A stretch of 64,000 nt of DNA from Prorocentrum cordatum (GCA_963575745.1 CAUYUJ010014178.1:306591-370590), one strand, 5' to 3'. Counted from the stretch's first letter, positions 35,387 to 45,982 are shown. Notes: generated by a model not told the origin, from the sequence alone. Numbers and translations are program-made.

Positions 35387-36178
35387 ATGAGGAAGGTTCT
35401 GGGGGATTTGATCTGCCCTGAGGTTGCTCGCGCAATCCGCGAGCGCAGCGGGGCCTGCTCGGCGGCGAAGCCGAGGGCCCTGGCTGCTCGGCGCAAGCCC
35501 ATCGAGACCAGGGCGCAGCTTGCTCGACAACTGAGGCGCCTAGAGCAACAGCACATCCACATTCAGAAACAACATGAACAAGCCGACCAGCACATCCGTG
35601 TCCCCCGAGGCAGCGTCAGGCGGCAGTTGGCCAAACTCACCAGCAGGATCTCACTGCACGGCGGGTACACAATGGGTAAATGCAGAAATCTTACGCACGT
35701 TGGGGGCCTGGGCTTGGTCAAGACCACGCAGTTGCCCGCGGCGAGGCAGACGGTCGAACGGTGGGGGCGGGTACTCGCCATCAACATCTTGATGCAGTCT
35801 AAGCGCATCTTTGCTGACGTCACGGCCACGGCGGCCGCGCGCCTGCGCGAGGAGGACAGGTGCTGGCCCATTGTGAACGTGCTGGGCGACGCCGCAAATG
35901 CGAGTGCGACGCCCCATTATGGGGAAAGCTTTTGGATCATGTTTCACTTGCTTGTTCAGGGATGCCAGCGGGCGCATGTTCAAGCGAGAGGCGCGTGGCC
36001 CTCTACAGCAAAAGCCAGTCCACTGTTATGGGTATACAGTCAGAAACATGTTGGAGTCCTCGGTGACCTCGATCGGGCTGCCCACTTGGGCCGCGCCTGG
36101 GCCCGCGCAACAGATCCGCTCATATATATTCCTTGCTGGTTCGGGGCCCGACGAAGTCGAGGCGGAGAAATTGATTAG
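35387..36178 (+). CDS. Unidentified protein, first piece of a long coding block
   Basis: From the ATG at 35387 the frame carries [20 protein letters not shown], a basic Arg/Gln-rich helix ([20 protein letters not shown]), [20 protein letters not shown] and [20 protein letters not shown]. Convincing coding composition fades after about 35940, where another frame takes over with [20 protein letters not shown] and [20 protein letters not shown]. An intron or frameshift is likely there. No family recognised. Confidence 0.45.
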   Translation: MRKVLGDLICPEVARAIRERSGACSAAKPRALAARRKPIETRAQLARQLRRLEQQHIHIQKQHEQADQHIRVPRGSVRRQLAKLTSRISLHGGYTMGKCRNLTHVGGLGLVKTTQLPAARQTVERWGRVLAINILMQSKRIFADVTATAAARLREEDRCWPIVNVLGDAANASATPHYGESFWIMFHLLVQGCQRAHVQARGAWPSTAKASPLLWVYSQKHVGVLGDLDRAAHLGRAWARATDPLIYIPCWFGARRSRGGEID

Positions 36179-36720
36179 AGATGGGATTCGCCCCGCAGGA
36201 AATTCTTGCCATTCTCGGCAATGGCGTTTGGAGCATATCACGCACTTGATTGCTGGAGCTGATCTGCACAAGCATTACGACTATTGGGTTGCTTTGGCCA
36301 CGTTCGTGAACGTGTGCAGGAGCTTCGGCAATGCCGCCCGAGTGAAGATGGAATGGGAGCGGCTGCGCCCTCTGGACGACGCCCTCAATATGATCAGAAA
36401 GCGGCTGCCGCCAAGGCCACTGCGGGGCCGGCGGTCGTCGGCATGCGAGACGGAAAAATTGTTAGGTGAAGTTGGCACGTGGCGACATCTGCCATCGATT
36501 TTCTTGTCCGCAATGGTTGTTCCAGATGCCTTCGCCGCGATCGATAGGACATCCCACCCGACGGTGGCGGCTAAGGCCAAGGTTAAAGCCGCGGCGGCTA
36601 AGGCCAAGGCTAAAGCCGCGGCCATATATTTCCCATATATTGCCTTGGTTGTGCCGGCCTCGGTGCAACGCTGTAGCATCGAGGGGCCCCCTTCCCATCA
36701 GTTGGGAAGCTGGCGATTTC
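35935..36720 (+). CDS. Unidentified protein, second piece
   Basis: Frame 3 reads PQQIR-like linker sequence, [60 protein letters not shown] and [13 protein letters not shown]. Around 36560-36620 there is an Ala/Lys tandem ([14 protein letters not shown]) made by a 36-bp-like repeat of GCGGCTAAGGCCAAGGC. Likely an exon of the same gene as the previous piece. Confidence 0.4.
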
Positions 36721-37019
36721 TTGTTTCAGGTGCGCATGGCCCACGCAGCTCTTGCTGGCACCCGGCACCGCGCTTCTCACCCGCAGGCCAGGGAACGTAC
36801 CCCAGGAGAGGTCCAGGCAGTAGCGGTATCGGTACTTTTGGGCTTCCCCATCTTTGCGCACGTCGGCGCGCCGCAGACCAAAAAAGCTCAAGCCCGCGAA
36901 GCCGAAGCGGAGACCGAAGGTCGTCAGGACCGCTTCTTCGTCAGTCATGCTGGCCTCCAGGTTCGGGGAGAGCGCCAGCGTGTTGGAGGAGCTCGTCGGG
37001 GAGAGCTGCAACGTCTACT

Positions 37020-37720
37020 CTGTCAAGGCACGTGGACGGTGAACTCCATGTCGCGCATCTCGTCCAGGTGGTTCTGGCGCACAATGCACGTGTCATCGAC
37101 TGCCAGGGCAGCCCTGGAGACATTCTCCCAGATTCTGAGGAAGTACCAGGAGCACGACCCTTTCATTGAGTCGGAGGCGCAACCGCAAGGGCAGGAGGAG
37201 CGGCAGGACCATCCGCCGCCTATGAGACCGCCGCTGGTTGCGCAGCTCGTGTCAGGGAAAGCCGCCGACATCTATGACCAGATTTGCAACCTCCTGGACC
37301 CGTCTCTTTCTACTGACACTTGGGAGCGCCCCCTCAACGGCAGCATCGACGAAGAGTTCTTGAAGGGCGATGATGGGGGCTCGTCTATTTCAAAATGGCT
37401 CGGCGAAGCAGTCGAAGCAGTTCTCGCCGTCGCGTGCGATTACAAGCGCCGCATTTTGGACCCTCTGTGCGGGGAGTTTCCGACCGGACAGTTCTGGTTG
37501 ATAGTTTCGCCAACTGACGAGCGGTGCCCCATGCAGAGGGCGCGTCGCGGCCGAGATCCTGAGCGGCAGCATCAAGGATGACTCCACCCTCAAACTTTGG
37601 CAACACTGGCTGCCAGATCTATTGGAGTGCGCGAACACGGGGAAGTGCCCGAACATGTTCTACACGTACCTTTGCGACTTAGCGGCTACATTTAATGCGG
37701 CCAAGGATGCAGAGGACGGG
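37020..37720 (+). CDS. Unidentified protein, third piece (two frames)
   Basis: One frame gives AALETFSQILRKYQEHDPFI, LVAQLVSGKAADIYDQICNL and SKWLGEAVEAVLAVACDYKR. From about 37550 a different frame continues with AEILSGSIKDDSTLKLWQHW, LPDLLECANTGKCPNMFYTY and LCDLAATFNAAKDAED before a G25 run at 37720-37744. A short intron near 37497-37540 would reconcile the two frames. Confidence 0.45.
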
Positions 37721-38006
37721 GGGGGGGGGGGGGGGGGGGGGGGGAAGAGGGTTGGAAGGAGAGGTGCCAGGTAGGGGGAGGGGGGGGGAAGCGGGGGCGA
37801 TAGCGACAATGACGAGACGCAACGCGAGGGCTCTCGCGCGGAGGATGGCGGGGGGGATCACATCGAGACGACGACGGGAGGTGGCGGGAGGGGTGGGTGG
37901 GGGAGTGAGGGGGGCGAATATGAGGACGAAGAGGAGGAGGAGGAGGAGGGGGAGGAGGAGGAGGAGGAGGGGGAGACGGAGGAGGAGGAGGAGGAGGAGG
38001 AGGAGC
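37720..38006. repeat. Poly-G run and (GGA)n tract
   Basis: G25 at 37720-37744, a G-rich spacer, then GGA triplets at 37930-38006. The spacer frames are Arg/Gly- or Pro-rich and not credible. Confidence 0.9.
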
Positions 38007-38011
38007 AAGTT

Positions 38012-39211
38012 TTGAACGGATCAACAGCGGGTCCAAAGGTCACGACGCGAGACTTGGAGGAGCGCAACAACACCATCAAATGGATGGGGGAAGTATCGCC
38101 GCACACGTCGTTCCCGTTGATGAACGCTTGCTTCGTTGCCAAGAAGCACATTGCCAAAGCCCTCCCTGAGGGTCCCAGACTGGGCCCGACTGGCGAACGC
38201 CGCCAACAACTTGCACATGATTGCATTGCCCACCATACGTTGGCCATCCAAGAATACCGTGCACATGGCGCGTGCACGCTGGCAGGCACGGCCCACGTCC
38301 AGCCCGTCCATGACGACGTGATCGGCGGCTCCCGCCCCCTCCCCCAGCTCCGCGAGGACTGCGACGGCGCTGGGGCTGAGGTCGCCGCCGACTGCGAGAT
38401 CCACGGCGGCGTCGGCGATGGCGACGCATACCTACCAGGCGCAGGCGTTGACGCCGAGCAGCCTGAGCAGCCTGGCGGCGGCCGCTGGGCGCCGCAGCCG
38501 CCGCGCCCCGAGTGCCAGCGCAGTCCAGAGCATCTAGGCCGATGCGGTCACTACAGGCCGCCTCGCGAGTTCAGCCAGGAGGTCCAGGGCCGAGCAACGC
38601 GTCTATGGCTTCGTTTCCGTCAACGAATCGAGGCAACTCTGGAGTGGACCTTCGCCACGTCGGCTCGGTTCGCATTCGGCGCGGGCGTCGACGGGCCGTC
38701 GCAACTCCTCGTGCCAATCTTGAAGTTCGGGCGCAGCGCGCATTGGTTTGTCGCGCTGCAGCTTGGCGAACCTGGGTCTGGCCCCGGGCGCGTGCCACCT
38801 CCAGGCCGAGATCTTGGTTGCGTCCACATTCGATTGCCAGTGACGTCTTACTCCTCCAAGCAGGTGATGTGTGATTTAGCTACGCTCGGCGCCACGTTTG
38901 ACAGCGTGGCTGCGTTCAGCTTGGAGTGGCTTTCAATCAGTGCGGCCAACGTCCTGGACGTCACGCACGTGCCCCTGGCGACGAAGCCCAAGCCGCCCAA
39001 GCCCAAGCCCGACAAGACAGATGGGCCTGCTGCGGCTGAAGCCGTGGATGCTGATCCCGAGCCTGAGGGGCGGGGCGAGGCGGGCGCCGACGGCGAGGGC
39101 GAGGGCGACGACGCGGCCGTCGAAGCCGCAGGCGACGTGCTGCAGGAGCGGCCAAAGTGTCCAAGGGGAGGAGGAGGAGGAGGACTGAGGAGGACCATGG
39201 AGGAGGAGTAG
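38012..39211 (+). CDS. Unidentified protein, fourth piece
   Basis: The frame opens from the GGA tract, so its real start is unclear. It has KVTTRDLEERNNTIKWMGEV, FPLMNACFVAKKHIAKALPE and RRQQLAHDCIAHHTLAIQEY, then a less convincing middle, and later SSKQVMCDLATLGATFDSVA, AFSLEWLSISAANVLDVTHV and PLATKPKPPKPKPDK. It ends in an acidic tail at a TAG (39209-39211). No known domain. Confidence 0.4.
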   Translation: MNGSTAGPKVTTRDLEERNNTIKWMGEVSPHTSFPLMNACFVAKKHIAKALPEGPRLGPTGERRQQLAHDCIAHHTLAIQEYRAHGACTLAGTAHVQPVHDDVIGGSRPLPQLREDCDGAGAEVAADCEIHGGVGDGDAYLPGAGVDAEQPEQPGGGRWAPQPPRPECQRSPEHLGRCGHYRPPREFSQEVQGRATRLWLRFRQRIEATLEWTFATSARFAFGAGVDGPSQLLVPILKFGRSAHWFVALQLGEPGSGPGRVPPPGRDLGCVHIRLPVTSYSSKQVMCDLATLGATFDSVAAFSLEWLSISAANVLDVTHVPLATKPKPPKPKPDKTDGPAAAEAVDADPEPEGRGEAGADGEGEGDDAAVEAAGDVLQERPKCPRGGGGGGLRRTMEEE

Positions 39212-39212
39212 G

Positions 39213-40124
39213 ATGGGGAAGGAGTCGATGATGCGGGGGCTGCCCCACCCCAGGAGTGGTCGATCCCCCCAGGAGTGGACGGCCGTGGACGACGCATTAT
39301 GGGCGGATCAGGAGCTGGCCGAGCACTTGACGCAGTTGGGCGAGGCTGGGAGTGCGGCGGCAGCATCGGCAGACGCGGAGGACGCGCGGGCGGTGTGCTC
39401 GCTGGCGAGGGCGAAAGCGCCAGTGCAGGGTGAGGGCGACGACGCCGTCGACGTCCACTGCCCGTCCGACGACAACGCCGACGCGAAGAAGGTGATGGGG
39501 GTGGAGATCGCAGTGGGCACCGGCAGCGTCGACGCGCCCGAGGAGAGATCCCCGCCCCCCCCCGCGTCCTCCGTCCGCCCTTCCCCCTTTCAGCCTGAGA
39601 AGATCATGGAGGTCGTCAAGGCTGCGAACGAGCTCGGGCCCGATGCCGCGGTCGAGCTGGGCCAGGAGGCGCGGGGCCCGCCCGCGCAAGCCGCGCCTCT
39701 CGATGTCGATATTGCTCGCAGCGTGCTCAACAAACTATTTGAATTCTGCAGACATGCTTCGAGTATAGCATCGGATCCAGCCTTTCTTGTTGGCCCAGAG
39801 AAACACATACTTAGCGTGCTTGAACTGATAGAGAAGGGTGCTGGAGTCGAGGTCGTTTCTGTGCGGCTCGTGCACATCGACGACGTTGGCCCCCCTATGC
39901 GCGGCCGCATCGTCACCCCGAATAGCGAGGACAGGATCGAGCATGTGCAGCCGCATAGGAAGGGGGAGCGCAACGAGCTGGACGTCGTTCGGGTGCTCTG
40001 CTCGCTGAATCTGAAAATGGTCAGGGCTACCGGCATAATGTGCACAAAGGTGCCAGTGGAAGTACTTGCGCTTCTTCGTTTTTTTCCAGCACTGTTGCAG
40101 GGCAGATTACGATGGGCCTGCTGA
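39213..40124 (+). CDS. Unidentified protein, fifth piece
   Basis: The ATG at 39213 is one base after the previous stop. The product has EWTAVDDALWADQELAEHLT, an acidic Ala/Asp region, FQPEKIMEVVKAANELGPDA, VDIARSVLNKLFEFCRHASS, EKHILSVLELIEKGAGVEVV and SVRLVHIDDVGPP. The last 30 codons (LLRFFPALLQGRLRWAC) may lie past a splice donor. The short gap to the preceding frame suggests that the two are exons or a frame-broken gene. Confidence 0.45.
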   Translation: MGKESMMRGLPHPRSGRSPQEWTAVDDALWADQELAEHLTQLGEAGSAAAASADAEDARAVCSLARAKAPVQGEGDDAVDVHCPSDDNADAKKVMGVEIAVGTGSVDAPEERSPPPPASSVRPSPFQPEKIMEVVKAANELGPDAAVELGQEARGPPAQAAPLDVDIARSVLNKLFEFCRHASSIASDPAFLVGPEKHILSVLELIEKGAGVEVVSVRLVHIDDVGPPMRGRIVTPNSEDRIEHVQPHRKGERNELDVVRVLCSLNLKMVRATGIMCTKVPVEVLALLRFFPALLQGRLRWAC

Positions 40125-40690
40125 CTCCGTAGGAGCAGGGGGGCTCGCGAGGCCTTGCATGGTTTGCGCAGGCGCGGGTGGAGTTGCGACCTGCCCGTTA
40201 TGCACGTCCACGATGCACGTGGCCGGCGCTGCTCGCGTCGCCACGGCGTACTCTCCTGCTGGCGATGTCGCAGTCGAACGGGGGAGCGTGTCCAGGGATG
40301 TCTCTAGGCTGGCGTTGACAGAATTGCAGTGTGCATGTTGTGCCAGAGTATTTGAGCTGGCGGCGTGACGCGCGCTACTCTGATCGGCCCTGCCCTCGCG
40401 TAGAGACCCAAGTCGAGCTGCGAGCATAGTGGTCCCGCCAAACATCGATGAGTCACAGATGAGCCAAACAGTCATCGAATCTATGACTGTTTGCATCGGG
40501 CCGAGGCCTTATACAGTCGGCCACCATGGGTAGGTCGACCCTGCCCAATCGAGGGCACCCTTGTGTCATACCTATCCCATCCCATGTCCCCTGCAGGTCC
40601 TCTGATTAATCGGGGCCAAGCTGCCCTCGGAAGTCCCGCCAGAGTCTTGTGCCTTCTCGGATGCCGCGTCTAATCGCACTCGAACGCTTA
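40125..40690. other. Unassigned region with a perfect hairpin
   Basis: A 10-bp perfect inverted repeat AAACAGTCAT / ATGACTGTTT with a 7-bp loop lies at 40466-40492. Small frames (40066-40368) are not convincing. Confidence 0.4.
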
Positions 40691-40693
40691 TGC

Positions 40694-41447
40694 GCGTTGG
40701 TGCGCCCCCAAACAATGATAACTCATGAGCGCAAGTCGGATGGTTTAAACTTACGCTTGTTGGGCCTCGACCCAACGGACATAACATGTATGCCAGATTT
40801 CGAGGTGATTTACTTATGCGCGTTGGGGCGCCCCCGAACAAGGATAACTCGTGGGCACAGGTTGGGGGGTTCAAACTTATGGGCGTTCGGTCTCGACCCA
40901 ACGGACATAACATTTTTGCCAGACTTCGAAGCGATTTGCATATGCGCGTTGGGGCGCCCCCAAACAAGGATAACGCGTGGGCACAATTTGGGGGATTCAA
41001 ACTTATGGGCGTTCGGTCTCGACCCAACGGACATAACATTCTTGCCAGACTTCGAAGCGATTTACTTATCCGCGTTGGGGCGCCCCCGAACAAGGATAAT
41101 TCGTGGGCACAGGTTGGGGGATTCAAACTTATGGACGTTCGGTCTCGACCCAACGGACATGACATTTTTGCCAGATTTCGTAGCGATGTACTTATCCGCG
41201 GTGGGGCGCCCCCGAACAAGGATAACTTGTGGGCACAGTCGGGGGATTCAAACTGACGTGCGCTCGGTCTCGACCCAACGGACATGACATTTCTGCCAGA
41301 TTTCGAAGCGATTTACTTATGCGTGTTGGGGCGCCCCCGAACAATGATAACTTCTGGGGTCAGGTGCGGGGCCTCAACCTTTTGCCCGTTCGGGCTCGAC
41401 CAAACATGCATAACGCGTTCGTCAAATCTGGGTTTGAGACGTATGTT
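40694..41447. repeat. 126-bp tandem array, six copies
   Basis: Copies start at 40694, 40820, 40946, 41072, 41198 and 41323 with GCGTTGGGGCGCCCCCGAAC. The unit is 126 bp (42 codons), so frames persist: two plus frames and one minus frame stay open through several copies. The last spacing is 125 bp. Confidence 0.95.
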
Positions 41448-41790
41448 TGCATAAGTTTGTTTGGGCGCGTCCGAACAGACAACTTCCGTAAATTCGGGCT
41501 CGCGCGATCGCGTGTTGCACCCCGACGCGTCGGCGATGAATTGCATAAGTCTGTTCGGGCGCGTCCGAACATATAACTTCCGCGAAGTCGGGCCCGCGCG
41601 ATCGCGCGTTGCATCCCGACGCATCGACGATGAATCGCATAAGTCTGTTCGGGCGCGTCCGAACAGATAACTCCCGACAAATCGGGCCAGCGCGAGCGCG
41701 CGCGCCGCGCGCGCTAAGTCCAGGGAGGGGGCGCGCCTGCAAAATATAAGTCGAGTCCCGAAGCGCCCGAACAGATAAGTTTGCAGTTTT
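41448..41790. repeat. 93-bp tandem array with a 20-bp near-palindrome
   Basis: TGTTCGGGCGCGTCCGAACA occurs at 41458 (one variant), 41552 and 41645, and a partial copy lies near 41757. The sequence differs from its reverse complement at only two positions. It directly abuts the 126-bp array, with which it shares a GTTSGGGCGC...CCGAACA core. Confidence 0.9.
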
Positions 41791-42077
41791 TTTGTTGACG
41801 CCGTCAACTCATCAGCAGCATTGGCTTCGAGGCACTTTTGTTGCGCCCTGGGGATTACAGGCTTCGCCCGAGGCGCCCCGGGCCCCCTGGGCATGGCTGG
41901 CAGCGCAGCAGGTGGCCCCGCGGTCGTCGGCCCGCTCGAAAACCACCCGTCGGAGGAGGCGCCGTTCCCTGGCCTGTCAGGGCGCGCCCTCCAAGACCAG
42001 CTTTGGAAAACGTTCGCGGTCAACGAGCAGGCCCAAGTGCAACAATGATGGCGTCAAAATACAGCCTACGCAAGTTT

Positions 42078-42178
42078 CCTCTCCTCCTCCTCCTCCTCAT
42101 TATCCTCCTCCTCCTCCTCCTCTTCCTCCTCCCCCCCCTCCTCCTCCTCCTCCTCCTCCATCTCCCCCCCCCCTCCTC
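42078..42178. repeat. (CTC)n tract
   Basis: CTC triplets interrupted by ATTAT and C-runs. Poly-Pro/Leu frames here are array products. Confidence 0.95.
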
Positions 42179-42395
42179 ATCAATCAGCGCATGATGCACA
42201 GTTGCCCCCCCAAACAGGGCCAGGCCCAACTCGAGAAATCATTCGTGTCGGGTGCCCCTAGACATGAATGCGATTTTCCACAGAGCTCCATGGGCGCGCA
42301 GAGACCCCGCCCCCCTCCCCTGCCTCATTCGGGGGCCCATCGGGCCTTGGGCCTGGGCGAAGATATCCTAAGTTCTTGGGCCAGGGGCCCTGAGA

Positions 42396-43556
42396 GGGCC
42401 TCGAGAGAAATTGCATCGGATACCCCTCTGAGGGAGTGGTGGCGAAGCCGCGCTTCCAGCCCGACGGCGCGCCGACGTTCGACCAGTACGTTGACAATGA
42501 TCGGCGCCAACAAGATACAGTCGATGAGTATTGCGAGGATGTTAAGAACGGGGGAGTGAGGCGATGGCTTCGCCCCGACACCTGGGCCATCGCTGCGGAC
42601 GAGCAAGGGGCGAAACTGCTGGTGGTCTCGGGCATGCACCCGATCAGGGCGGCCTGCAAAGCGCACCGAGAGGCGCCTGCCAACCCGCAGGTCGAGGCCA
42701 CCATCAAAGCAGGGGTCATGAACGTCACAGCCTTTAACGACAGGGCGCCGAGGTACGTTGCCGTCTACTTGGTCGACTAGGGGAACTCCTTGAACCAGGT
42801 CGCATCTGCCACGAGCCACATCGAGCGCATGAAGGATTTGGGTGGAACGCAGCCTCAGCCTCACCCGCCCCTGCCTGGGCCCCTTCTAAGAGGAGAGGGC
42901 CCCTCTCCTTTGAGTGCGGGGCCCTCTCCTCTGAGTAGGGCCCCCCTCCCCCGTCCATCTGCGCCCCCCCCCCCCACCCCCCCCTCCGAGAGGGGGGGGG
43001 GGGGGGGTGGGGGGGTGTCCAAACGGACAAATGGACGGGGCGTCGTCGCTTCGTCGTCGTCGCCTCCACCAGCCCAGGCGACGTCGCAGCTTAAGGTGCA
43101 GCTGGCCAAAAACATGGAGGGCGCGGCCGCCAGGGGCGCCCGTGGGCCCATGGCTGGGCATGAGAAGGAGAAGCGTGGGTTCGCCCCCAACCACCCAAGG
43201 AAGATGTTCAAGGATTACACGGCGTTCGGGAACGCATCGGCGGTTGTTGAGAGACCCCAGGAGTTGAAGCTTTGGAACCAGTTCGAGGATTACTCCGAAG
43301 CGCACGCGCAGTACTTGAAGATCCCCGTTCAGTGCAGCTCCGACATCCTCCACATCAACGCCTGCCTGGTGCGGAAGATACCTGGCGGGTTTGATCTCCA
43401 GAAACTACCGCATCGCAACTTCGCGTTCATGCAATTGCAGAAATTTACGATCCCCACCAGAGACGGCGATCCCTACTTGTTCAAGGACCCGCCTCAAATG
43501 AGGGCGAGGAGGGGCGACGAAGAGGATGAGAACGCGGGGGGGTTCGTCCCCCTGTA
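42396..43556 (+). pseudogene. Unidentified protein with one in-frame TAG
   Basis: A single frame runs to a TAG at 43554-43556. It contains NCIGYPSEGVVAKPRFQPDG, APTFDQYVDNDRRQQDTVDE, QGAKLLVVSGMHPIRAACKA and FNDRAPRYVAVYLVD, then a TAG (42778-42780). After it the same frame gives NSLNQVASATSHIERMKDLG, a Pro/Ser/Gly-rich part made by C- and G-runs (42960-43016), then TSQLKVQLAKNMEGA, FKDYTAFGNASAVVERPQEL and QYLKIPVQCSSDILHINACL. CAG to TAG at 42778 would explain the break. If the low-complexity middle is an intron, the true exons are 42396-42850 and about 43080-43556. Confidence 0.45.
42963..43016. repeat. C-run / G-run foldback
   Basis: A C14-A-C8 block is followed by TCCGAGA and a G16-T-G7 block. 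The arms pair almost perfectly. Confidence 0.85.
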
Positions 43557-43660
43557 GGGGGGGGGGGGGGGGGGGGGGGGAAGACGGGCAGGGGGGGGCG
43601 GAACGGACAGGAGGGGCAGGAGGAGGAGGGGCAGGAGGAGGATCGACTCACCGACTCACC
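43557..43660. repeat. Poly-G tract and GGA-rich spacer
   Basis: A G run of about 24 directly follows the stop codon at 43556, then AGGAGG words. Confidence 0.9.
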
Positions 43661-43709
43661 CTTTGAGGCGGGCCTTCCTGCTGAGGGGGCGCGCCTCCCT
43701 GCCTCCTGC

Positions 43710-43853
<144 letters not shown>

Positions 43854-43968
43854 GGTTCCGTCCCTCCTCCTCCTGCCCCGTCGTCGCCCCCCCCCCCCCC
43901 GCCCTCCGTCTCGCCCTCGCCCTCCCCCCTCGCCCCCCGCCGCCCCTGCTGCCGCGGGGGACAGGAAG

Positions 43969-45003
43969 ATGGCGGCCAAAGTTATCCAGGACTTGACTAC
44001 GTCCGACAGCCAAGCGCAGGGGTGCGCGCTGCAGGTCGTTGGGCAGGCGTTCGACGAGGTTGCGGCGGAGCTCAATATCAAATTCGATCTTAGCTTGGAC
44101 TTTGGGCCCGCCAATCCATTGACGAAGCCGTACCTTCGCATGGTTGAGTTCGCTTGCGAGGGGTCGATCTCGCTGCCCGCGATGCCGAGGAAGAACGCCA
44201 CCGACATCGTTATCCATGGCTTATTTGACAGGCTCCAGGCTGAGGGGCCCCAGGGCGAGTGCGCCGACGGCACGGGCGAGGGCGACGGCAGCGATGGCAA
44301 GGCCAAGTCGACGATGACAGTCTTCAAAAGAATCGACACCGCTATCGGCCACGTGGTTAACCTGTTTCGGAGGCAGCTCCTTGCGCACAGCGAGTTTCGG
44401 GGGCAGGCCGACGTGCAGGTGGGAGAGGATGAGGAGGACGACGACGTCGGCGGCTGGAACCAGGACCTCATAGAGATAATCAAGGACGAAGGTGATGTCG
44501 CCGACGTGCCGCGGAATTTCATCGCCAAGAACGACCCGACCTCAGGCCGTCTGTCTGCCATGTCCCGCACGCACGACGCCGCCGTGAAGATGGCGTCGGC
44601 TTTGTGGAAGGTGAGCGAGGATGACGGGTGGCCCTATCATGGCCAGTCCTGTTCGAAGAGCGACAGGATCCATCACGTCGTTGGCGCGATCAGCAAGATC
44701 ATCGCCAGCGCGCTCCCGGTTGCAGTCTTCAATTTCGTCGTGATGTCGCTCAAGGAGTTTGCAGACAAATGGCCCGCTCCAGGCGATGCCCCCAGAGTTG
44801 CCAGGGGACTGTTCGAGGTTTTGAAAGGGCGCGCCGAAGCGCGTTCGTTCATCAAGCTCCGCACGAAGTACACCTTCATCCTACTCCAGGAGGTCTGCGT
44901 CATCTTGGAGGAGAAGTTCGAAGGCAAGAGCTCCGAGCTGCAGGTGATCAAGGCAGCCGCTGACCAGGCGCTTGGCGAGGAGATCAGGAATCGAAAGTCA
45001 TGA
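43969..45003 (+). CDS. Unidentified 344-residue protein, the best-supported coding stretch here
   Basis: The frame from the ATG at 43969 to the TGA at 45001-45003 is free of stops and has normal composition: MAAKVIQDLTTSDSQAQGCA, QVVGQAFDEVAAELNIKFDL, ATDIVIHGLFDRLQAEGPQG, an acidic patch (GEDEEDDDVGGW), DAAVKMASALWKVSEDDGWP and LKEFADKWPAPGDAPR. The end is helical (FILLQEVCVILEEKFEGKSS, then KAAADQALGEEIRNRKS). GGGGGACAG just before the start could be a splice acceptor. I do not recognise the family. No signal peptide or membrane segment is obvious. Confidence 0.6.
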   Translation: MAAKVIQDLTTSDSQAQGCALQVVGQAFDEVAAELNIKFDLSLDFGPANPLTKPYLRMVEFACEGSISLPAMPRKNATDIVIHGLFDRLQAEGPQGECADGTGEGDGSDGKAKSTMTVFKRIDTAIGHVVNLFRRQLLAHSEFRGQADVQVGEDEEDDDVGGWNQDLIEIIKDEGDVADVPRNFIAKNDPTSGRLSAMSRTHDAAVKMASALWKVSEDDGWPYHGQSCSKSDRIHHVVGAISKIIASALPVAVFNFVVMSLKEFADKWPAPGDAPRVARGLFEVLKGRAEARSFIKLRTKYTFILLQEVCVILEEKFEGKSSELQVIKAAADQALGEEIRNRKS

Positions 45004-45289
45004 TGCGTGCCCGCGCGCACTCCGCAGCTTCGCCACCCCCGCCACCTCCCTCCTCCCTTCTCCGTCACTTCTGTGATCAGCTGCTGGCGATGGAATTCTG
45101 GAAATCCCAAGCGCCAGCGGCAAGGGCGGATCTTCTTCCCTCTGTCTCCTCCGCTTCCCCCCCCCTCCCGCTCCTTCCCTCCTCCGTCCACGCCCCCTTG
45201 GGGCGTGGGGGTGGTCGTTGCTGCGGCGCGCGCGGCGCGGCGCATCGCTTTCGAGAGCCTCGCAGGCGGGCCACTCCATCATTGCGCAG

Positions 45290-45982
45290 GCTGCCGATGT
45301 CGACGCCGAGGTCCCGTTCGAGGACGACGTCGATGCGAGCGGCTCGGTGTGGGTTCGGATATGGGCGAACATGATCTTGAGGTTGGAGGGCTCCTTCAAA
45401 AAGCCAGCTGTGGATGCGGCGGATCAAGCAGCCGATCCTGCGGCTGCGGAGTTCAAGCTAGAGATGGCGCTCAGGCAAGCTGTGTCCCAGTTGAACGTCC
45501 CAGAGCTTCGGGTCGCAATCGGCTTGAGCACTCGGAACACCAGGGGCCAAGGCGCGATTGACAAGAAAGATCTCATCGACCAGTACGTGAAGTCCAAGCT
45601 GCAGGAGAGCAGGAAGAGTGCTGCTGACAGACACATCGACATCTTCAGTATTATTTTTGAGGCTACAGTCGTCGGCAAAGGTGCGGCCAGTGCAATTGAC
45701 TCTGCCTCGGCTGGTTTCAACCAGGAGTTCGTCCTTCGGGACACCTCTGTCAACTCGAGCGGCGCTTTCATGAGTGAGCTGGTGTCCTTCCTCACGTGGG
45801 CATGCCAGAAGCTTCGCCATGCCCGCCCCGTGGACGAGTCCGCGACCGCCGTGCCCAGCGATGCGCCGTTGCGAGATATAGGCGCGATCTACACGAAGCG
45901 AGCAATAATATCTACGCAGACATCCATGAGCTTTCCTAGCAGGGCGGCACGGGGCTGGTTCTGCACTTCATCGGCGTCGTGA
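45290..45982 (+). CDS. Unidentified protein, helical
   Basis: After a possible acceptor (GCGCAG, 45284-45289) the frame reads AADVDAEVPFEDDVDASGSV, WVRIWANMILRLEGSFKKPA, EFKLEMALRQAVSQLNVPEL, DKKDLIDQYVKSKLQESRKS, HIDIFSIIFEATVVGKGAAS and GAFMSELVSFLTWACQKLRH. The last codons before the TGA (45980-45982) look less coding-like, and a new frame takes over at about 45940. Family unknown; it may belong to the same gene as the preceding stretch. Confidence 0.5.
   Translation, partial: AADVDAEVPFEDDVDASGSVWVRIWANMILRLEGSFKKPAVDAADQAADPAAAEFKLEMALRQAVSQLNVPELRVAIGLSTRNTRGQGAIDKKDLIDQYVKSKLQESRKSAADRHIDIFSIIFEATVVGKGAASAIDSASAGFNQEFVLRDTSVNSSGAFMSELVSFLTWACQKLRHARPVDESATAVPSDAPLRDIGAIYTKRAIISTQTSMSFPSRAARGWFCTSSAS

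Noticed and set aside
40466-40492. Bacterial-type terminator hairpin
   Set aside because: It has no U-tract and the window is eukaryotic; kept only as a hairpin.
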